Assembly (NCBI GenBank): GCA_030770425.1
Contig: JASJFT010000008.1
Location: 248,001-312,000, forward strand
DNA from: Darksidea phi
Taxonomy: Eukaryota; Ascomycota; Dothideomycetes; Pleosporales; Lentitheciaceae
Length of the DNA: 64,000 nucleotides
Direction of reading: 5' to 3'
In this document: positions 22,833-34,288 of the stretch, piece after piece
How the letters are laid out: each line of letters starts with the position of its first letter
Numbering within the stretch: the stretch's first letter is position 1
Made by a program: the position numbers and the translations under genes
Notes under the pieces: generated by a model
Seen by the model: only the letters and a program-made list of their open reading frames with translations
What the model was told of the DNA's origin: nothing
Databases searched by the model: none

Positions 22833-25800
22833 TAGAGGCCACGGGTCACTATAGCGCTAAGAAAAAGGTACCGGCGTAATTCGGGTACAGGTGTCATCAT
22901 CTTATCCGTTCCTTTACTGTTTGATATTCCTGCATTGCGTGGTTTACCTATCGTCAGCTTTTAATTGGGTTTCTCGGCTGTTCGTTTCGTATTTTTGTTG
23001 TTTGTATGTCTGATCATTGGCGTACTCATTATCATTGGCGTGGAGTTGGAGATGGATATCTCTATCATCTGTCATCTAGTCCTTCGTTTTGGCCTCTGTA
23101 GCGTCGGCGTTGTGGGTTGGCGGAAGTGTTGTAGGTATGCGTATGTGTGGTATAGGGTGCCATGGCCGAGGGATGGTCTGTTCGATGAAATGCCATCATG
23201 GTAGCGCGTGCATATACGTCACTTCCAGATGTAACTAGGGTTCATACCAAACATGAAGTGTTACCAATCCCGCTCCAAGGTTCGTGCGGAATACCGAACT
23301 AGAATAAGATTTACCCGGTCGACGCAAGAGGTTTCACCCGCGAACCAAAGGACTAGCACGGAACGCTGGTTTACCCCCGGTTTCAATATCCGTCCTCTTT
23401 TCCGTTCCTCTCCTACTCTTTCCACTCTCTGCTACCTCTCACCCACCATCACCCAAAACCGTAACCCCTCCACAAAACATACCAACCGTGCATATACTTT
23501 CAGCATCACCGAGCCCGTCTTTAGCGCGCAACAGGCAAAGAAGCCCCCCGCGTCCAAGGATTAGCTACATCATCGCGCAAAAGCAGTCCAGAAAGTAACT
23601 GCCTATCTATACCTAAGCCTCTACTTCCCTACTCTACCTACCCATAAAGTCCACCGCAATCACACCTTACACATCATTTATCTAGCAACTTGGTTATCTA
23701 AACACTCAACCCTGTCTAATATTCCGCTTTTCGCTCTTTGCGACTGTAAATTAGCAGCGAGTTTTTTCACCGCTACATTCTAAATATAGAAAGAGCATTT
23801 GCAGTACACTAGCACAGTAGAAGTGAGATATTGCTAGATTTCTGTGATAATAACCAGCTGGCCGAGCTACTGGAAGTGATACTCCGAGAAATTGAGCCCG
23901 GTTGCTGACGAGAGGGAGTATCTGAGACATGGAGAGATAGTGGGAGATATCGGGAGCTAGATGACTGTATGGAGGAGTAGCTGAGATTTTGATATGCAGC
24001 GGATTTGCCACAGTAACTAATCAAGGGTAATGTCTGTACAAGACTCCAGTAGATAGTACCTGGTATGGGGGAGTGAAGTTGTAAACTTGGAAGTCAGGAC
24101 ATATAGTCGATGACCCAAGTGATTGTCTACGATTTTTGCTGTTCGGCTCATTTAGTATAGAACGCGGATATATTGGGGTGGCTGTAATTTTTTGGGGCCG
24201 TTTATGCACTAGGCTTCTAGAGATACGACACGCTTATCTGAAACCCCATCTCTAAGAGCCCTTAGTGCTCGCATACGGTCGAGTTCACTTGCGAGACAAG
24301 TGGCATGACGAGATCGCGGTAAAGTAAGATGTATCAGTCTTTGAATGTTAATATCACATACACAGAAACACAATGTGCGGGTTTATCAGACGGAAGCTTA
24401 GAGTGCGATGGTAAATGTAATTGGGGTGTATTTTTTATTTTGCTTGAATTTGCACAGTGGGAGTCTGTTTGGATGTCTGTTTTATTTACAGTGTATTTCA
24501 ATTCAAAATAGACCCGTCCTCTCACCGCAGGACCAGCATCACTACGACAACTCTATATGTATAACCCAACCGTCCGGAACAGGAGGTTAAACACTCCATC
24601 TACTAGAGTTTCCTCACTGAAGTTGTTACTAGGTGCCTTACCATAGACACTTTATGATAACAAAGATTTTTACCCTATAAAAACGGTCAATAACCTATCA
24701 ACTAGTTGTCCTTCCCCAGTATTCTTACATATCATTTCATTAGCACTAACAGCCACCCCAGGCCTGCTCCAGCGCCCTACCACTCTTCTACGAGAGACAG
24801 TTACTATGTCTATAAGAATAGTATCTATTCCTTTACCGCGCTATAGTACTATGTTGCTTCCCAGCTTTTAGCTCCAAGGTGGGAAATCCCGTGATCCATC
24901 CATCAAGGTACCTTAGAAAGCGCCAGGCTTTAGAACATGTTTACCCGTACTAACTTACCATCCCACGATACTAAGCTTCCTTCATTCCAAGTATTAAAGC
25001 CGATAAAGCGTGAAGAAAGTATGCTTATAAAAGGGTTTAGTAGGAGGTAAAACATAGAAAATGATTCATCGTGATGCAACTCATGTGAAGAATTCAGAGA
25101 CTTTGAACAGTAGTTGCAAGAGTAGGGTAGTGAATAAGATGGTAAGAATACAAGACGCTACTCACGGTTTAATTTGCAGTAGAAACCATAGGGAGATAGA
25201 AAGAGAGGATGGATGATTATAGAGGTTGGGTAAGGCGATCTTGAAGGAGCTTGAATTTTAAGAATTGAGGCGAGGTGGTGTCTGCGTCGATTCGGTGGAT
25301 TGTATAGGTCGGTTAGATGGTGGTGTTTAAAGTTCTGGTCAGGGAGTGATAGGAATGGAAATGAAGATAGCCGTACTCAGCCGTACTCGACACGTAGCGC
25401 CGCTATTGCTAGTGATGACCAACGTTGAGACGAAGGACAGTAGACGACGTGGAACAATCGGGAACAATGTTGAATTTTATTCCCCAGTATTAAGACGGCT
25501 TCTCCCGCCCTGCATTATTTTATCTCAAGCGATATTCGAAAGGTTTAGAGCGCGGTATTCTAATAGCCTGTTTCGCTCTGGTTTGTAGTTCTCCCGAAGG
25601 ACTAGGCGAACGATCGTTGGCGAAGACATGTGGTTGGTGGGTGTTGATGTGAGGAAGCTGGCTGTGTATAAGAGATGGATGTAGTAAATGGGATGCTGAT
25701 ATCATCGCAGGCAATTTTTATACCGTGGGCGGTAGTATGGGTGTGCTAACTCATCGCTACCGCTGTTGGTCTCCCAACCGCCTCAAATGTTCGAAACATC

Positions 25801-26316
25801 ACCTCTTCGTCCTGTATATAACTCTATAGCTCTATTGTCGTGTATAAGGTATGGGTGTAGCACCTCTACTGTGTACAAACTCCTACTGTGTTTTGCGCGG
25901 ACCTTACAAAGAGACTCCCACTATGTAAATTCAAACCAAATTCAAACCAAATTTTACCTCATAATCCAGATTACCAAAATTCAACGCCAGTCAACAATCA
26001 CTCACATCACCCTTAGTTCTCCACTCTATTGTTCCTGAAAACTGTATTTCTCGTTGCCTAGCTATTATCTAGCAGAAATTTGGTATTTGCACCCCAAGTA
26101 TGTGGGTGGGTATCTTCCGAAAGCCGTAACACATCCCAAAAGAAGAAGAACAAGAAACTCCTCCCGTTATGCACAAAGCACGAGATTCCTTGTGTCATGC
26201 AGTTCCATCATCAGAACGCCTATCGCCATGATCCAACACCACTCACAAATTCTCAGCGCGTACACTCAACGAGGCGGCAACCGCTGACTGCCCATATCGG
26301 GCAGAGCAGGCAGATT
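22833..26316. other. AT-rich gene-free region
   Basis: About 3.5 kb with no supported coding frame on either strand. From about 23,560 the sequence is rich in TA, AT and short direct duplications (for example two copies of a CAAATTCAAAC block near 25930), with many stops in all frames. A diverged dispersed repeat lies at 25786-25935. This looks like relic repeat DNA, perhaps affected by repeat-induced point mutation, but I could not compute RIP indices. Confidence 0.5.
25786..25935. repeat. Dispersed repeat copy A
   Basis: About 150 bp related to 32374-32550. Both copies begin AATGTTCGAAACATC, share GTGTATAAGGT, TACTGTGTACAAAC and GCGGACCTTACAAA in the same order, and end near CTATG. Copy A lacks about 29 bp present in copy B and differs by many transitions. 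Too short to encode a protein. Confidence 0.8.
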
Positions 26317-27867
26317 CTACTCCGTCCTTAACTCTGCTACAGCTGGCGGACTCTGCCCAGTTCCCATCTCTGCAAGCGCTGGCGGCGTCCTACCATGGCC
26401 CATCTCGACCGGAGGCGGCGTGTTCACGGGTAACTCTGCCATCTCAGGCACATTTGAGAGTCCTCCAGCAGCGCCTTGCTGTGCCGCGGGATGGCCCTGC
26501 GGGGGCCGATACGGAATGTATGTCTGTGCATCTGGCATAGACGTTACAGACGAGTTTTGCTGGTGTTCCGGCCCCCACGCTGCCTGGTTTTGACCGGGTG
26601 AGTATCCAGGCGGTGCACTGCCCCAGCTACTTGTTGTCTGCGGCGTTTGTGCCATGCCTGTACCCGTGCCGCCTCCTACGCCAAGTAAATGCGGGGCCCC
26701 CGGCGTAGTTCCTGGAGCGAACCCTGGTCCTCCCCCTAACTCTGCTTTTCCTGGAAGCATAGATACTGGACGGTCGGGGCCTACACTCTGCGAAGCTAAT
26801 TCAGGTATTCCAGGATCACCAGCGCCTTGCTTGTAGCCGTTGGCGTGTGAGAACTTGGCGCCGCCGGCAAACTCGGGGGAGGCGTTGCCATTTGTAAACG
26901 GATCGAGTGTTTCGCTGTAAGGCGGATTCTTTTGATGTGCGCGCTTGCGGAGGAGCCAGAAGAGGATGCCGATAAAAGCTAGAGCGACCGGGATGCCGAC
27001 CGCGCAACCCACGATGACGGGGACTTTTGATTTCTTTTCGGAGGTTGCAGAGGGTGAAGAGGTGCTGGATGCGGCGGGTGTAAATGTCGAGACCATCGTG
27101 GAGGTAAACGTGGTTACGCCATTACTGCCCGAGGACACGCTGGTGGTGACCGATGTCAAGGGCGTTGGAGTTGGGGCGGTGGTCGATTGTGTGTCACTTG
27201 ACGATGAGTCCTTTGAAGAAGACGAATCTGGAGCTTTGGTGGAGGAGGGCGAGTTGCCGTCTTCTGATACCAATCCAGTTATGCTCGCGAGGTTTGGAGC
27301 ACTGGATGCGGTCGATTTTCCGATAATCGCGTATTGCTGGCCATCATTAAGAGAGAAGAACGGACGCGGCTCGGGAGACTCGTTGCAGCAATCTACGTGG
27401 GTTCTGTCGCCATCGCAGCACCATTGATTGTTGTGGTTAGGGCATTGAGGAATACCCTCGGCGCCTGCAGCTTTCATTCCTGTCGCATGTTAGCCGTTTG
27501 CGCTCTCTGCGGGAAGCCGAAGTGCAATATGTAGCTTACCATATGTACATAGATTCGACGGGCAGCCCTCCGCCTTCCAGTCCTTGTCCGTGCAGCTATA
27601 CCGCCCATAAAGGTTGTCTGGCTCGTAGTAGCAGAGGCCGTTGTCGAGACACTGCCACTTGTCGGGACAGCAGGCAGAGCCTTCGGCAGAAGAGCAGGGC
27701 TTCTCACCCGCCTCCGCACCATTCGGGTAGTCTACGATGGTCAATTGCTGCCGTGGAGGCCGGTCGACGGCAGAGCAGAACTCACAACACTGCTGCGCGA
27801 GCGCAAGCTGCTGAAGAGCCAGCGCGACGCACGCAACGCGCACCCAATTGTAGAAGACCTCAATCAT
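26317..27867 (-). CDS. Secreted-entry, single-TM Cys-rich cell-surface protein (Wsc/Mid2-like)
   Basis: Two exons, 27867-27540 and 27479-26317 (60-bp intron), give 496 residues. Residues 1-25 are a signal peptide (CVALALQQLALAQQ). The ectodomain is Cys-rich (CCEFC, CCPDKWQC, CYYEP, QWCCDGD, DCCN), followed by a Ser/Thr-rich stalk likely to be O-mannosylated. One transmembrane helix at about 261-284 (VPVIVGCAVGIPVALAF) is followed by a basic stop-transfer stretch (LLRKRAHQK) and a Pro/Gly-rich cytoplasmic tail. This architecture is shared by fungal cell-wall sensors of the Wsc/Mid2 type and by many uncharacterised surface proteins; the exact family is not assigned. Confidence 0.85.
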
Positions 27868-29940
27868 ATCGCCCGTATCATTGACTGTATCCGAGTAGGT
27901 GTGGGAGAGTCATCCACGGTCTCCAGTCCAAATCTAGGTTTCGCCCAAGCTCTTACACGCGACAGCGCAGTACGTGAGAGAAAAGTACGAGTCTCGAGGA
28001 GAAGAGGTGAAAGGCAAAGCACGGAAGCAAGCTCCAGACCACATGCACAATGAGCGCAGCAACGCACGAGCTCTGTCCGCGTCCCGTTTGCTACCTTGCC
28101 GATACACTGCGCCACGGGCCTTGTAACCGGACTGTATCGTACCCAAGCGACACCACACGCCCATCGATACAAATTACCCTCAAGGTCACAATGACGCCAT
28201 GGGGAGAAACCCCTGCATGGGTCGTCCCTCTTGTACGTGTTGCTTGGCAACTGTAATGTTTGCCACAATGCGGGCGATCTATTGATCTCGCCTTTTGAAA
28301 CTCAGTCGGCGGTCGAGCATCCGTCCGCAATCTTCCAATGTAGTATCGATTATAGCGGAACAGATGGTTGACCTGCCCGTATTGCGACGAGAAGAAGAGG
28401 CAATGGCACACCCCAACTCGCTTGTTTGCCCTGTCGTTCGTGTTCGTAACAAATCGCATCCTCAGAAAAACCGGCTTTTGCGCATGTGCACCCAAAGGAG
28501 CAACGACGCCATCCTCAGGTACAACCCATGCCAACAACAATCCTATGTTACCCAATCGCCGCGGACCTCTTAGAAAATATCACAGTGTGATTAACCACGC
28601 ACTGCGACACCGTACTCGGTACGCCGCGTGCTGTCTCAATCTGAGAATACGGTGTTCGCCCTCAAACGTCGGTGGTGCGGCAGTAGTATTCAGATCGTCG
28701 TTGCCGCCATTCACGCGCGGGACTGCGCCGCCGTCAGCTTTGCTGCGGCGTGAACGGCATTGGCTGTGTTTTGGGACGCTACTTCTGGCAGGTCGAGCGT
28801 ACGGCGTGACGGTTTGGAGTCGCACAGCAGGGCGGCATGTTAAGGGGGGCCAAAGATTGATGGTTGGGTTGGTAGGTGCGTTCGGATATGGCGGTGGGTG
28901 GCTATGTGTGTGGCGTCAGCGCCTTTGAGATCATTGTTCACCGGAGCGACGTGCTGTTACTATCAGTTGGCTGTGCAAGGCCGAACAGAAATCTTTCGGG
29001 GCACCCTAAACTGTCAAAGGTGTCGGTGTATTGGCTATCACAAGTGCTTTGCAAGCAAGACAGTTATCAGAAAATATATAAAGTCAATAATCAAGTTAAG
29101 ACGAGTTGAGACAAGGCCCTAAGACAAGGCCCTAAAACACGGGCATAAAATGACGCTCCAAATGCAGACGCATAATTCATATGTCTGGTTATGTACCAAA
29201 AATATCAACCAGTACCCTCCAGGGCTAGCGTATCTTGGAGTACCCCAGCGTTCCTCAGTGCTCACGCCTCTATTCCCAGTGAACGCCTCTTCGCCTGCGA
29301 TTCTCATCTGAAGCATGGGAGACATTCCTATACTAAGTTGTCATGGACTTGTCTTGTAGGCCTTTTTTTGCTGCTACTCTATATCGAGGAAGCTTGCATG
29401 GTCTCCATGATTAGTACGAGCGAAATCTGAATCCATACAACGATTTGATTATTGGGTTTGAGCTTGTAGAATAAAGAGTGCCAAAATGAGCGGATAGATG
29501 AGTTGGACGTGCATGACGAGATGATACCAATGAAGGTGAGGGGCCGAGATCCAAGAACCAAAAACCTAGCTTGGGAAGCATTCAAAAGGCACACTTTGCT
29601 TTTGCCCGATATTCTCCTGAGCTTGTTTTCGTATACCCAAAAGCTTTCCATCCTCTATATATCCCCCCCATTCATAGTCAATTTGTCGCAAAGAAGGAGG
29701 AAAAAGAAAACAAGAAAGAAGAAAGAAGAAAGAAGAAAGAAGAAAGAAGAAAGAAGAAAGAAGAAAGAAGAAAGAAGAAAGAAGAAAGAAGAAAATCCCA
29801 CACCCCCTCCCCCCCCACCAAGGTAAAACACGGCAATCATAGCCACACCCACGCCATTTTCGTTTACATCTCTAAGCATGTTGCAATCTAAACCCCCAAG
29901 TAAAAAGCCCCCACTCCACCTTACCCGAACGTATCAGGAC
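27868..29940. other. Intergenic region with microsatellite
   Basis: 2.1 kb upstream of the Cys-rich surface protein and downstream of the AAA ATPase. No convincing gene. It contains the seven-base microsatellite at 29713-29793 close to the ATPase 3' end. Confidence 0.4.
29713..29793. repeat. Heptanucleotide microsatellite (AAGAAAG)n
   Basis: A purine-only tract of about 11.5 copies of AAGAAAG with no interruption that I can see. It lies about 150 bp beyond the stop of the AAA ATPase gene. Open frames across it in both directions are artefacts of the repeat. Confidence 0.92.
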
Positions 29941-31686
29941 TTAGCACCTCACCGCCGCCCTCGCAGCCCTCGCCCTATTATTCCTTTCCAACAACGCCAT
30001 CTGCACCGCATAATCTGCCCTGGCACTCTTCCCACCACGAAGATCCTTTTTCCCGCTCGGCCACTCCTCCGTCTTCGTATTATCCATCTCAGCGTGTAGA
30101 ACGCGGATTTGATGCTTGATGACCTTGAGGAGCAAGTTATCGGCAAGGTGCTCTGGGATATCGACGGAAGCGAGAGCAAGCTTGGAGTTCGTCGAGTCTG
30201 CGACTTTTTCATCGAGCTTGGTTTCCTTGTGAGCGGTGGCGGTGGTGGCGGTGGTGGATTGTTTGTCGGCGATGGGTTTGCCGCAGTCGGTGCATTTGGT
30301 CTTGCAGGTGCAGATGTCGGCTTCCTTCTTTTCGGCGGCAGCGTCGGTGGGCGTGCTCGGCTCTGGCGTGTCTTCTGGTGCGCTTTCTGCTTCAACAGCG
30401 TCGACGATTTCGAAATCGTCGCCTTTGAAGCCGCGGACTAGACTCAATAGGGACATGACGAAGAGCTCTTTTAGGTAGGCGAAACTGAAGCCCTCGGTGA
30501 GCTGGGCTATTATGCCGCAGAGCTCCTCGGGGAACTCAAGCGCCTCGTTCTTCTGGATCAGTTTCTGGCGCCAGTACTCGGCGTACAGTATACGCTCTGT
30601 CTCGCCGGGGAGCTTGAAGTGGTACTTCCTGTCGAAGCGGGAGGGGCGTTTGGCGATGGCAGGGTCGAGCTTGTCGAGGTGGTTGGTTGAACCGATCATG
30701 AGGATGCCGTCGTTTGATTCGAGGCCGTCGACTTCGTTGAGGAAGTAAGAGCGGATGTTGTCGTCGACGAGACTGTCCAGGTCCTCGAAGATGAGGAGGC
30801 AGGGGGCACAGCGGCGGGCGGCTTGGAAGATCTGACGGATAGAGAACTGCTCAGTATTGCACTTTGTTTCGAAGGACTTGACGTAAAGCGAGGAGATCTG
30901 GTCCGGGCGCGCGTAGAGAGAGTTGATGAGCGCTTTGATAGACACTGTTTTTCCGTTTCCGGGGACGCCGTGTAGGATGATGCCGCGTTTCCAGGGGACG
31001 GCATACTGGCCGTACAACTCCCTGTTGTCGAAGAAGCCTTGCACGTCCTCGATGAGGCCCTTCTTCATCTCCGGGTGCAGGATGACATCGTCCCAGGAAG
31101 AACCTGCGACAGCTTTCCAGAGCTCCTTGGACTTCTCCCAGTACCCATTATCGAAGACCCAGATCTCTTCGTGTAGCTGCGATGTCCACTTTCCACAAGC
31201 AAGTACCAACTCATCAGTCTCTACACAATACCCGCCTACAATATTGCCCTCTTGCCTCGGATACAAGATATAAAACAGATGGCTTTCGGACGAGAAGGGG
31301 TCTCGGAAGACGAGATGGTAGAGCAGGTATTCCTTGCCTTCCCACTGATAGTGGAACCTCGCAAACCTGAAATCATTACCCAATTTGCCAGGACTCATCT
31401 TCTTCTCGATGCCATTGCCAACTGGCTTCCACGTGCGAGTGCTGTCGAAGTGTTCGTTCTCGCCATCGAGGGTGAGGACAGCTTTGCCGGCGCCGGCGTA
31501 ATCGAACAGAGCACATTTATGGGCCTCGACTTCGGTGGTGTGGTGGTCAGGGTAATGGGCACGGAGGATGTCGAGAGTCGTAGACTTCGTCTCGACGCGT
31601 TTGCCATTAGTGTGAGTGCGGAAGTCACTGAAGACTCCTCTGTCATTGGATTGGGTGGTGTTGAGGGAGGCAATAGGGTCAGCCAT
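29941..31686 (-). CDS. AAA-family ATPase
   Basis: A single exon; I take the ATG at 31686 (MADPIASLN), giving 581 residues, in place of the one 21 codons upstream. Residues up to about 225 are a fungal N-terminal domain without a known name. The AAA module follows: Walker A GVPGNGKT near residue 240, Walker B LLIFEDLD near 297, sensor-1 region GSTNHLD, and the Arg-containing RPSRFDRK. A Cys cluster (CTCKTKCTDC) near residue 490 could bind metal. The layout is seen in a large group of filamentous-fungal AAA ATPases distantly related to Bcs1/proteasomal ATPases; the substrate is unknown. There is no signal peptide or TM segment, so it is probably cytosolic or nuclear. Confidence 0.88.
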   Translation of the reverse strand: MADPIASLNTTQSNDRGVFSDFRTHTNGKRVETKSTTLDILRAHYPDHHTTEVEAHKCALFDYAGAGKAVLTLDGENEHFDSTRTWKPVGNGIEKKMSPGKLGNDFRFARFHYQWEGKEYLLYHLVFRDPFSSESHLFYILYPRQEGNIVGGYCVETDELVLACGKWTSQLHEEIWVFDNGYWEKSKELWKAVAGSSWDDVILHPEMKKGLIEDVQGFFDNRELYGQYAVPWKRGIILHGVPGNGKTVSIKALINSLYARPDQISSLYVKSFETKCNTEQFSIRQIFQAARRCAPCLLIFEDLDSLVDDNIRSYFLNEVDGLESNDGILMIGSTNHLDKLDPAIAKRPSRFDRKYHFKLPGETERILYAEYWRQKLIQKNEALEFPEELCGIIAQLTEGFSFAYLKELFVMSLLSLVRGFKGDDFEIVDAVEAESAPEDTPEPSTPTDAAAEKKEADICTCKTKCTDCGKPIADKQSTTATTATAHKETKLDEKVADSTNSKLALASVDIPEHLADNLLLKVIKHQIRVLHAEMDNTKTEEWPSGKKDLRGGKSARADYAVQMALLERNNRARAARAAVRC

Positions 31687-33135
31687 AATGGATAATTGAA
31701 GGGTGAGGAGACTGGGTGGTACAAAGTAGAAGACTTGGTGGTAAATCAATCACGTAGCGAAACTGAAGATCTGATCTCGAGATAGGAGCTTTAGAGCAAA
31801 GGACGAAAGAACAAGATGCACCCTCTTTAAATACCCACGAGCGGCCGCTTACTACCATGGCCAACACAGCGGTGATTAGCTCCCGAAGCCGAATTGAACA
31901 ACCCCCTCTCGATATTACTGCGTGCACCCTTGCAAGCCTCTAGGCAGCATAGGCATCCATCTGCTAGCCACCCTAGCACCTAGTGGGGGGACAATGGGGT
32001 CTGGAACCGCAGTTCGGTTGCTATGTGAACACAGACGGCTTTCATAGGTTGGCAACGAAGCAGGTGTAGCTTACTGCGTCTTCGCCCGATGCATCGAGAA
32101 TACCCAATGACTGGGCCGCGTACGCAGGTAGCAACCAACGGCCAATTCGGCTCAACGTACAAGCCATTGGTTAGTTAGAGCCTCTAGAGTAACATCTCTA
32201 GGGTCTCAAAGTGCGCTCTCCAGTGGGCAGGTATCATGGCACAAGGCTGAAAAAGTAGTGATAGTCTAGGTTACCCATCCCTGCAAACCACGGCCGGTGA
32301 CTGTAGCTGGACAAATAAGCGAGTTGAGCGGCACTTTTCCGCGCCATGTTATGAGGCTGAGGCTCTGCCTGTCAATGTTCGAAACATCGCCTCGTCGGTC
32401 GTGAACATGTCTCACGATCGCCGGTACTGTGTACAGCTCTACAGCCCATTATGGTGTATAAGGTGTGGGTATAGCACCAGTACTGTGTACAAACCCCTAC
32501 GGTGTTTCGTGCGGACCTTACAAAAGAGACACTCGCTATGAAAATCCAAAGAAACAAGGCTGAGGCTCCTCAGTGCGCAATTGAGCAAATACGTATTATT
32601 ACCTCGATACGCGATTAGCGTTCAGTCCCATGTTTGTCGGCGACGTCGCTTAGTTTGTATCATGCGGCGTGTCAACACCAAGGCGAGGTGTGTACCCTGC
32701 CGCAAACGGACATTGCAGCGACGAGTAGTATCTGGGATAGGGTAATGGGCTTGACTTCGACTGAGAAGGCTGAGCCCAGCGTTTCTTTCAACTACTTGAG
32801 CCTCAATATATGTCGTGCCCCACATGATTCATCACGCAATGAGCAGAGGGTCCATGTCATGCATCCATAAGAGCTGTTTCATTGGACATCCCTATCGAGG
32901 TCCCTCGCATCTCAGCAGAGGATCCAACCAGGCCCTGCAAGCCCATCAATCTAGGCTATACCGGCAGAGGGAGCACATGTCCAATGCCATATTCCATCCG
33001 ACCATGCACATGCAGTTGAATTCGTATCATGTCGTGAGAAGTGTAACGCGAGGTATGATGAACCGCCTAGTGGGGGACGCTGGGGCCCATTGTGATGTTT
33101 CTGTCGCCCAAGCGCTCCTTGCTCTGCTCGACGCA
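31687..33135. other. Intergenic region with repeat copy B
   Basis: 1.45 kb without a supported gene. It holds the dispersed repeat at 32374-32550 framed by a 12-bp direct repeat. Confidence 0.4.
32354..32568. repeat. Dispersed repeat copy B with flanking 12-bp direct repeats
   Basis: The core at 32374-32550 matches the repeat at 25786-25935. It is bracketed by perfect direct repeats AGGCTGAGGCTC at 32354-32365 and 32557-32568, as a target-site duplication would be. No terminal inverted repeats are obvious beyond the near-palindromic ATGTTCGAAACAT at the start. Possibly a small non-autonomous element. Confidence 0.65.
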
Positions 33136-33610
33136 TTAGTAGCTGCTCAGCTCGAGTCCGGGCGTCTAGGGGAGAATGGCTATGGGTGCAGCCGGATGTA
33201 GCGTAATGGAGAACTTACTTCAGTCTCCTGCACGGCACCCTTCTCCAGGATAGCCTTCACGACATCCTCCTCTTTGTGCGTGCCAAACTCCGACTCTAAT
33301 GCTCCGTTGCTCGCAGTGTCCAAGATACCTTGGTTGCCCTGCCTAGACCCTCGTTAGTACCTGTTCAAACATGTCAACCCCTCTATTTAGCCCCCACCAC
33401 CCTACAATCAGGCTGCGAGATGGAGGCGGGGTGGCAGGCAACTCACTTGTGCGTAACGAACACCTTCCAGCCGCTCACGACCTGCGCCAGTGGGGTCGAG
33501 GAGTCCTTCTTCCAGTTCTCCACTGCCTCGGAGCTGTCGACGAAGATGATGAAGTCGTCCTCCTTGCCTTTGTAGTGCACCTTGGTCTGCGGGTCGTTTC
33601 CGCGAGCCAT
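33136..33610 (-). CDS. rtc3: RTC3-like protein with SBDS N-terminal fold
   Basis: Three exons, 33610-33447, 33342-33219 and 33165-33136, encode 105 residues. The sequence (VHYKGKEDDFIIFVDSSEAV, PLAQVVSGWKVFVTHK, QGNQGILDTASN, LESEFGTHKEEDVVKAILE) matches the small fungal proteins related to the N-terminal domain of Sdo1/SBDS, such as yeast Rtc3. That family is linked to RNA metabolism and stress; its biochemical role is not settled. The acceptor of intron 1 was chosen at CTAG|GCAG because it keeps the conserved KQGNQG. The last exon is only nine codons plus stop. Confidence 0.88.
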
Positions 33611-34288
33611 GTTGCTGGTTTGTATGGAGTGTAAGAGTTTGGGTATTCGAGTAGTGGCGGGTGAATTGTGTCTGGGCTTTTGCAGCTGGGGTATATGATG
33701 AGAAGAGCGCAGTCGTGGGGCTCCCGGTTGACCTAGCTTTTGTAGCTCGTGTGAGCTCCGGACCCCTCCATACGTCATGCCAAGCTTTCTCTCGCCTTCC
33801 ACCCTCACGAGCCTCACACCGGCCCGGTGTCAGGCCAAAGCACGGAATTGCCAAGGTTTCGCAGATTACGGATGACGCTATGCTCAAATTCTAGTTACGA
33901 CTTACCTATCCAATACAGTTGCTGCCTCGTCTCAGAAGTCGTGTGCCCAATGCAGTGACGTAATGGGCCCACGGCAGCCCAGCGCGAAGCCAGCGCGACA
34001 AACGTGTGGTATGCGGGTGTGCCTTGCAGCAGCCGCCCTATGATCTGCATGTGCCTTCTAACCATTCCAACCCTTCTGGCTCCCGGGTTTACCATGCTCC
34101 TTCTATGATGCTGTTCCCTTTTGAGCAAGAATACATCAGCGTCGTTGCACCGTGATCGATCCTCAATGACCCTCTCTCTCTCTCTCAAACCTTGTAATCA
34201 ACATGTGCCAAAAGTCGAAACAATCCAAATGTTCCAACGAAGCGTTATGATCCAACTCGACCCCAATCCAATGAACCGAATTCGAGCA
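33611..34288. other. Intergenic spacer
   Basis: Promoter side of the RTC3-like gene and 3' side of the RhoGEF gene. Includes a short CT-repeat near 34172. No supported gene. Confidence 0.4.

Noticed and set aside
25786..25800. GTTCGAA-containing motif resembling a tRNA B box
   Set aside because: No A box, cloverleaf or acceptor stem around it; it belongs to the dispersed repeat.
28368..28928. 186-codon plus-strand frame
   Set aside because: Arg/Cys/Thr-rich chance frame without recognisable motifs; flanked by stop-rich sequence.
29655..29879. Phe/Leu-rich and Lys/Glu-rich open frames on both strands
   Set aside because: They only translate the AAGAAAG microsatellite; low-complexity artefacts.
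32815..33201. 128-codon plus-strand frame
   Set aside because: Overlaps the last exon of the RTC3-like gene on the opposite strand and has no protein-like features.
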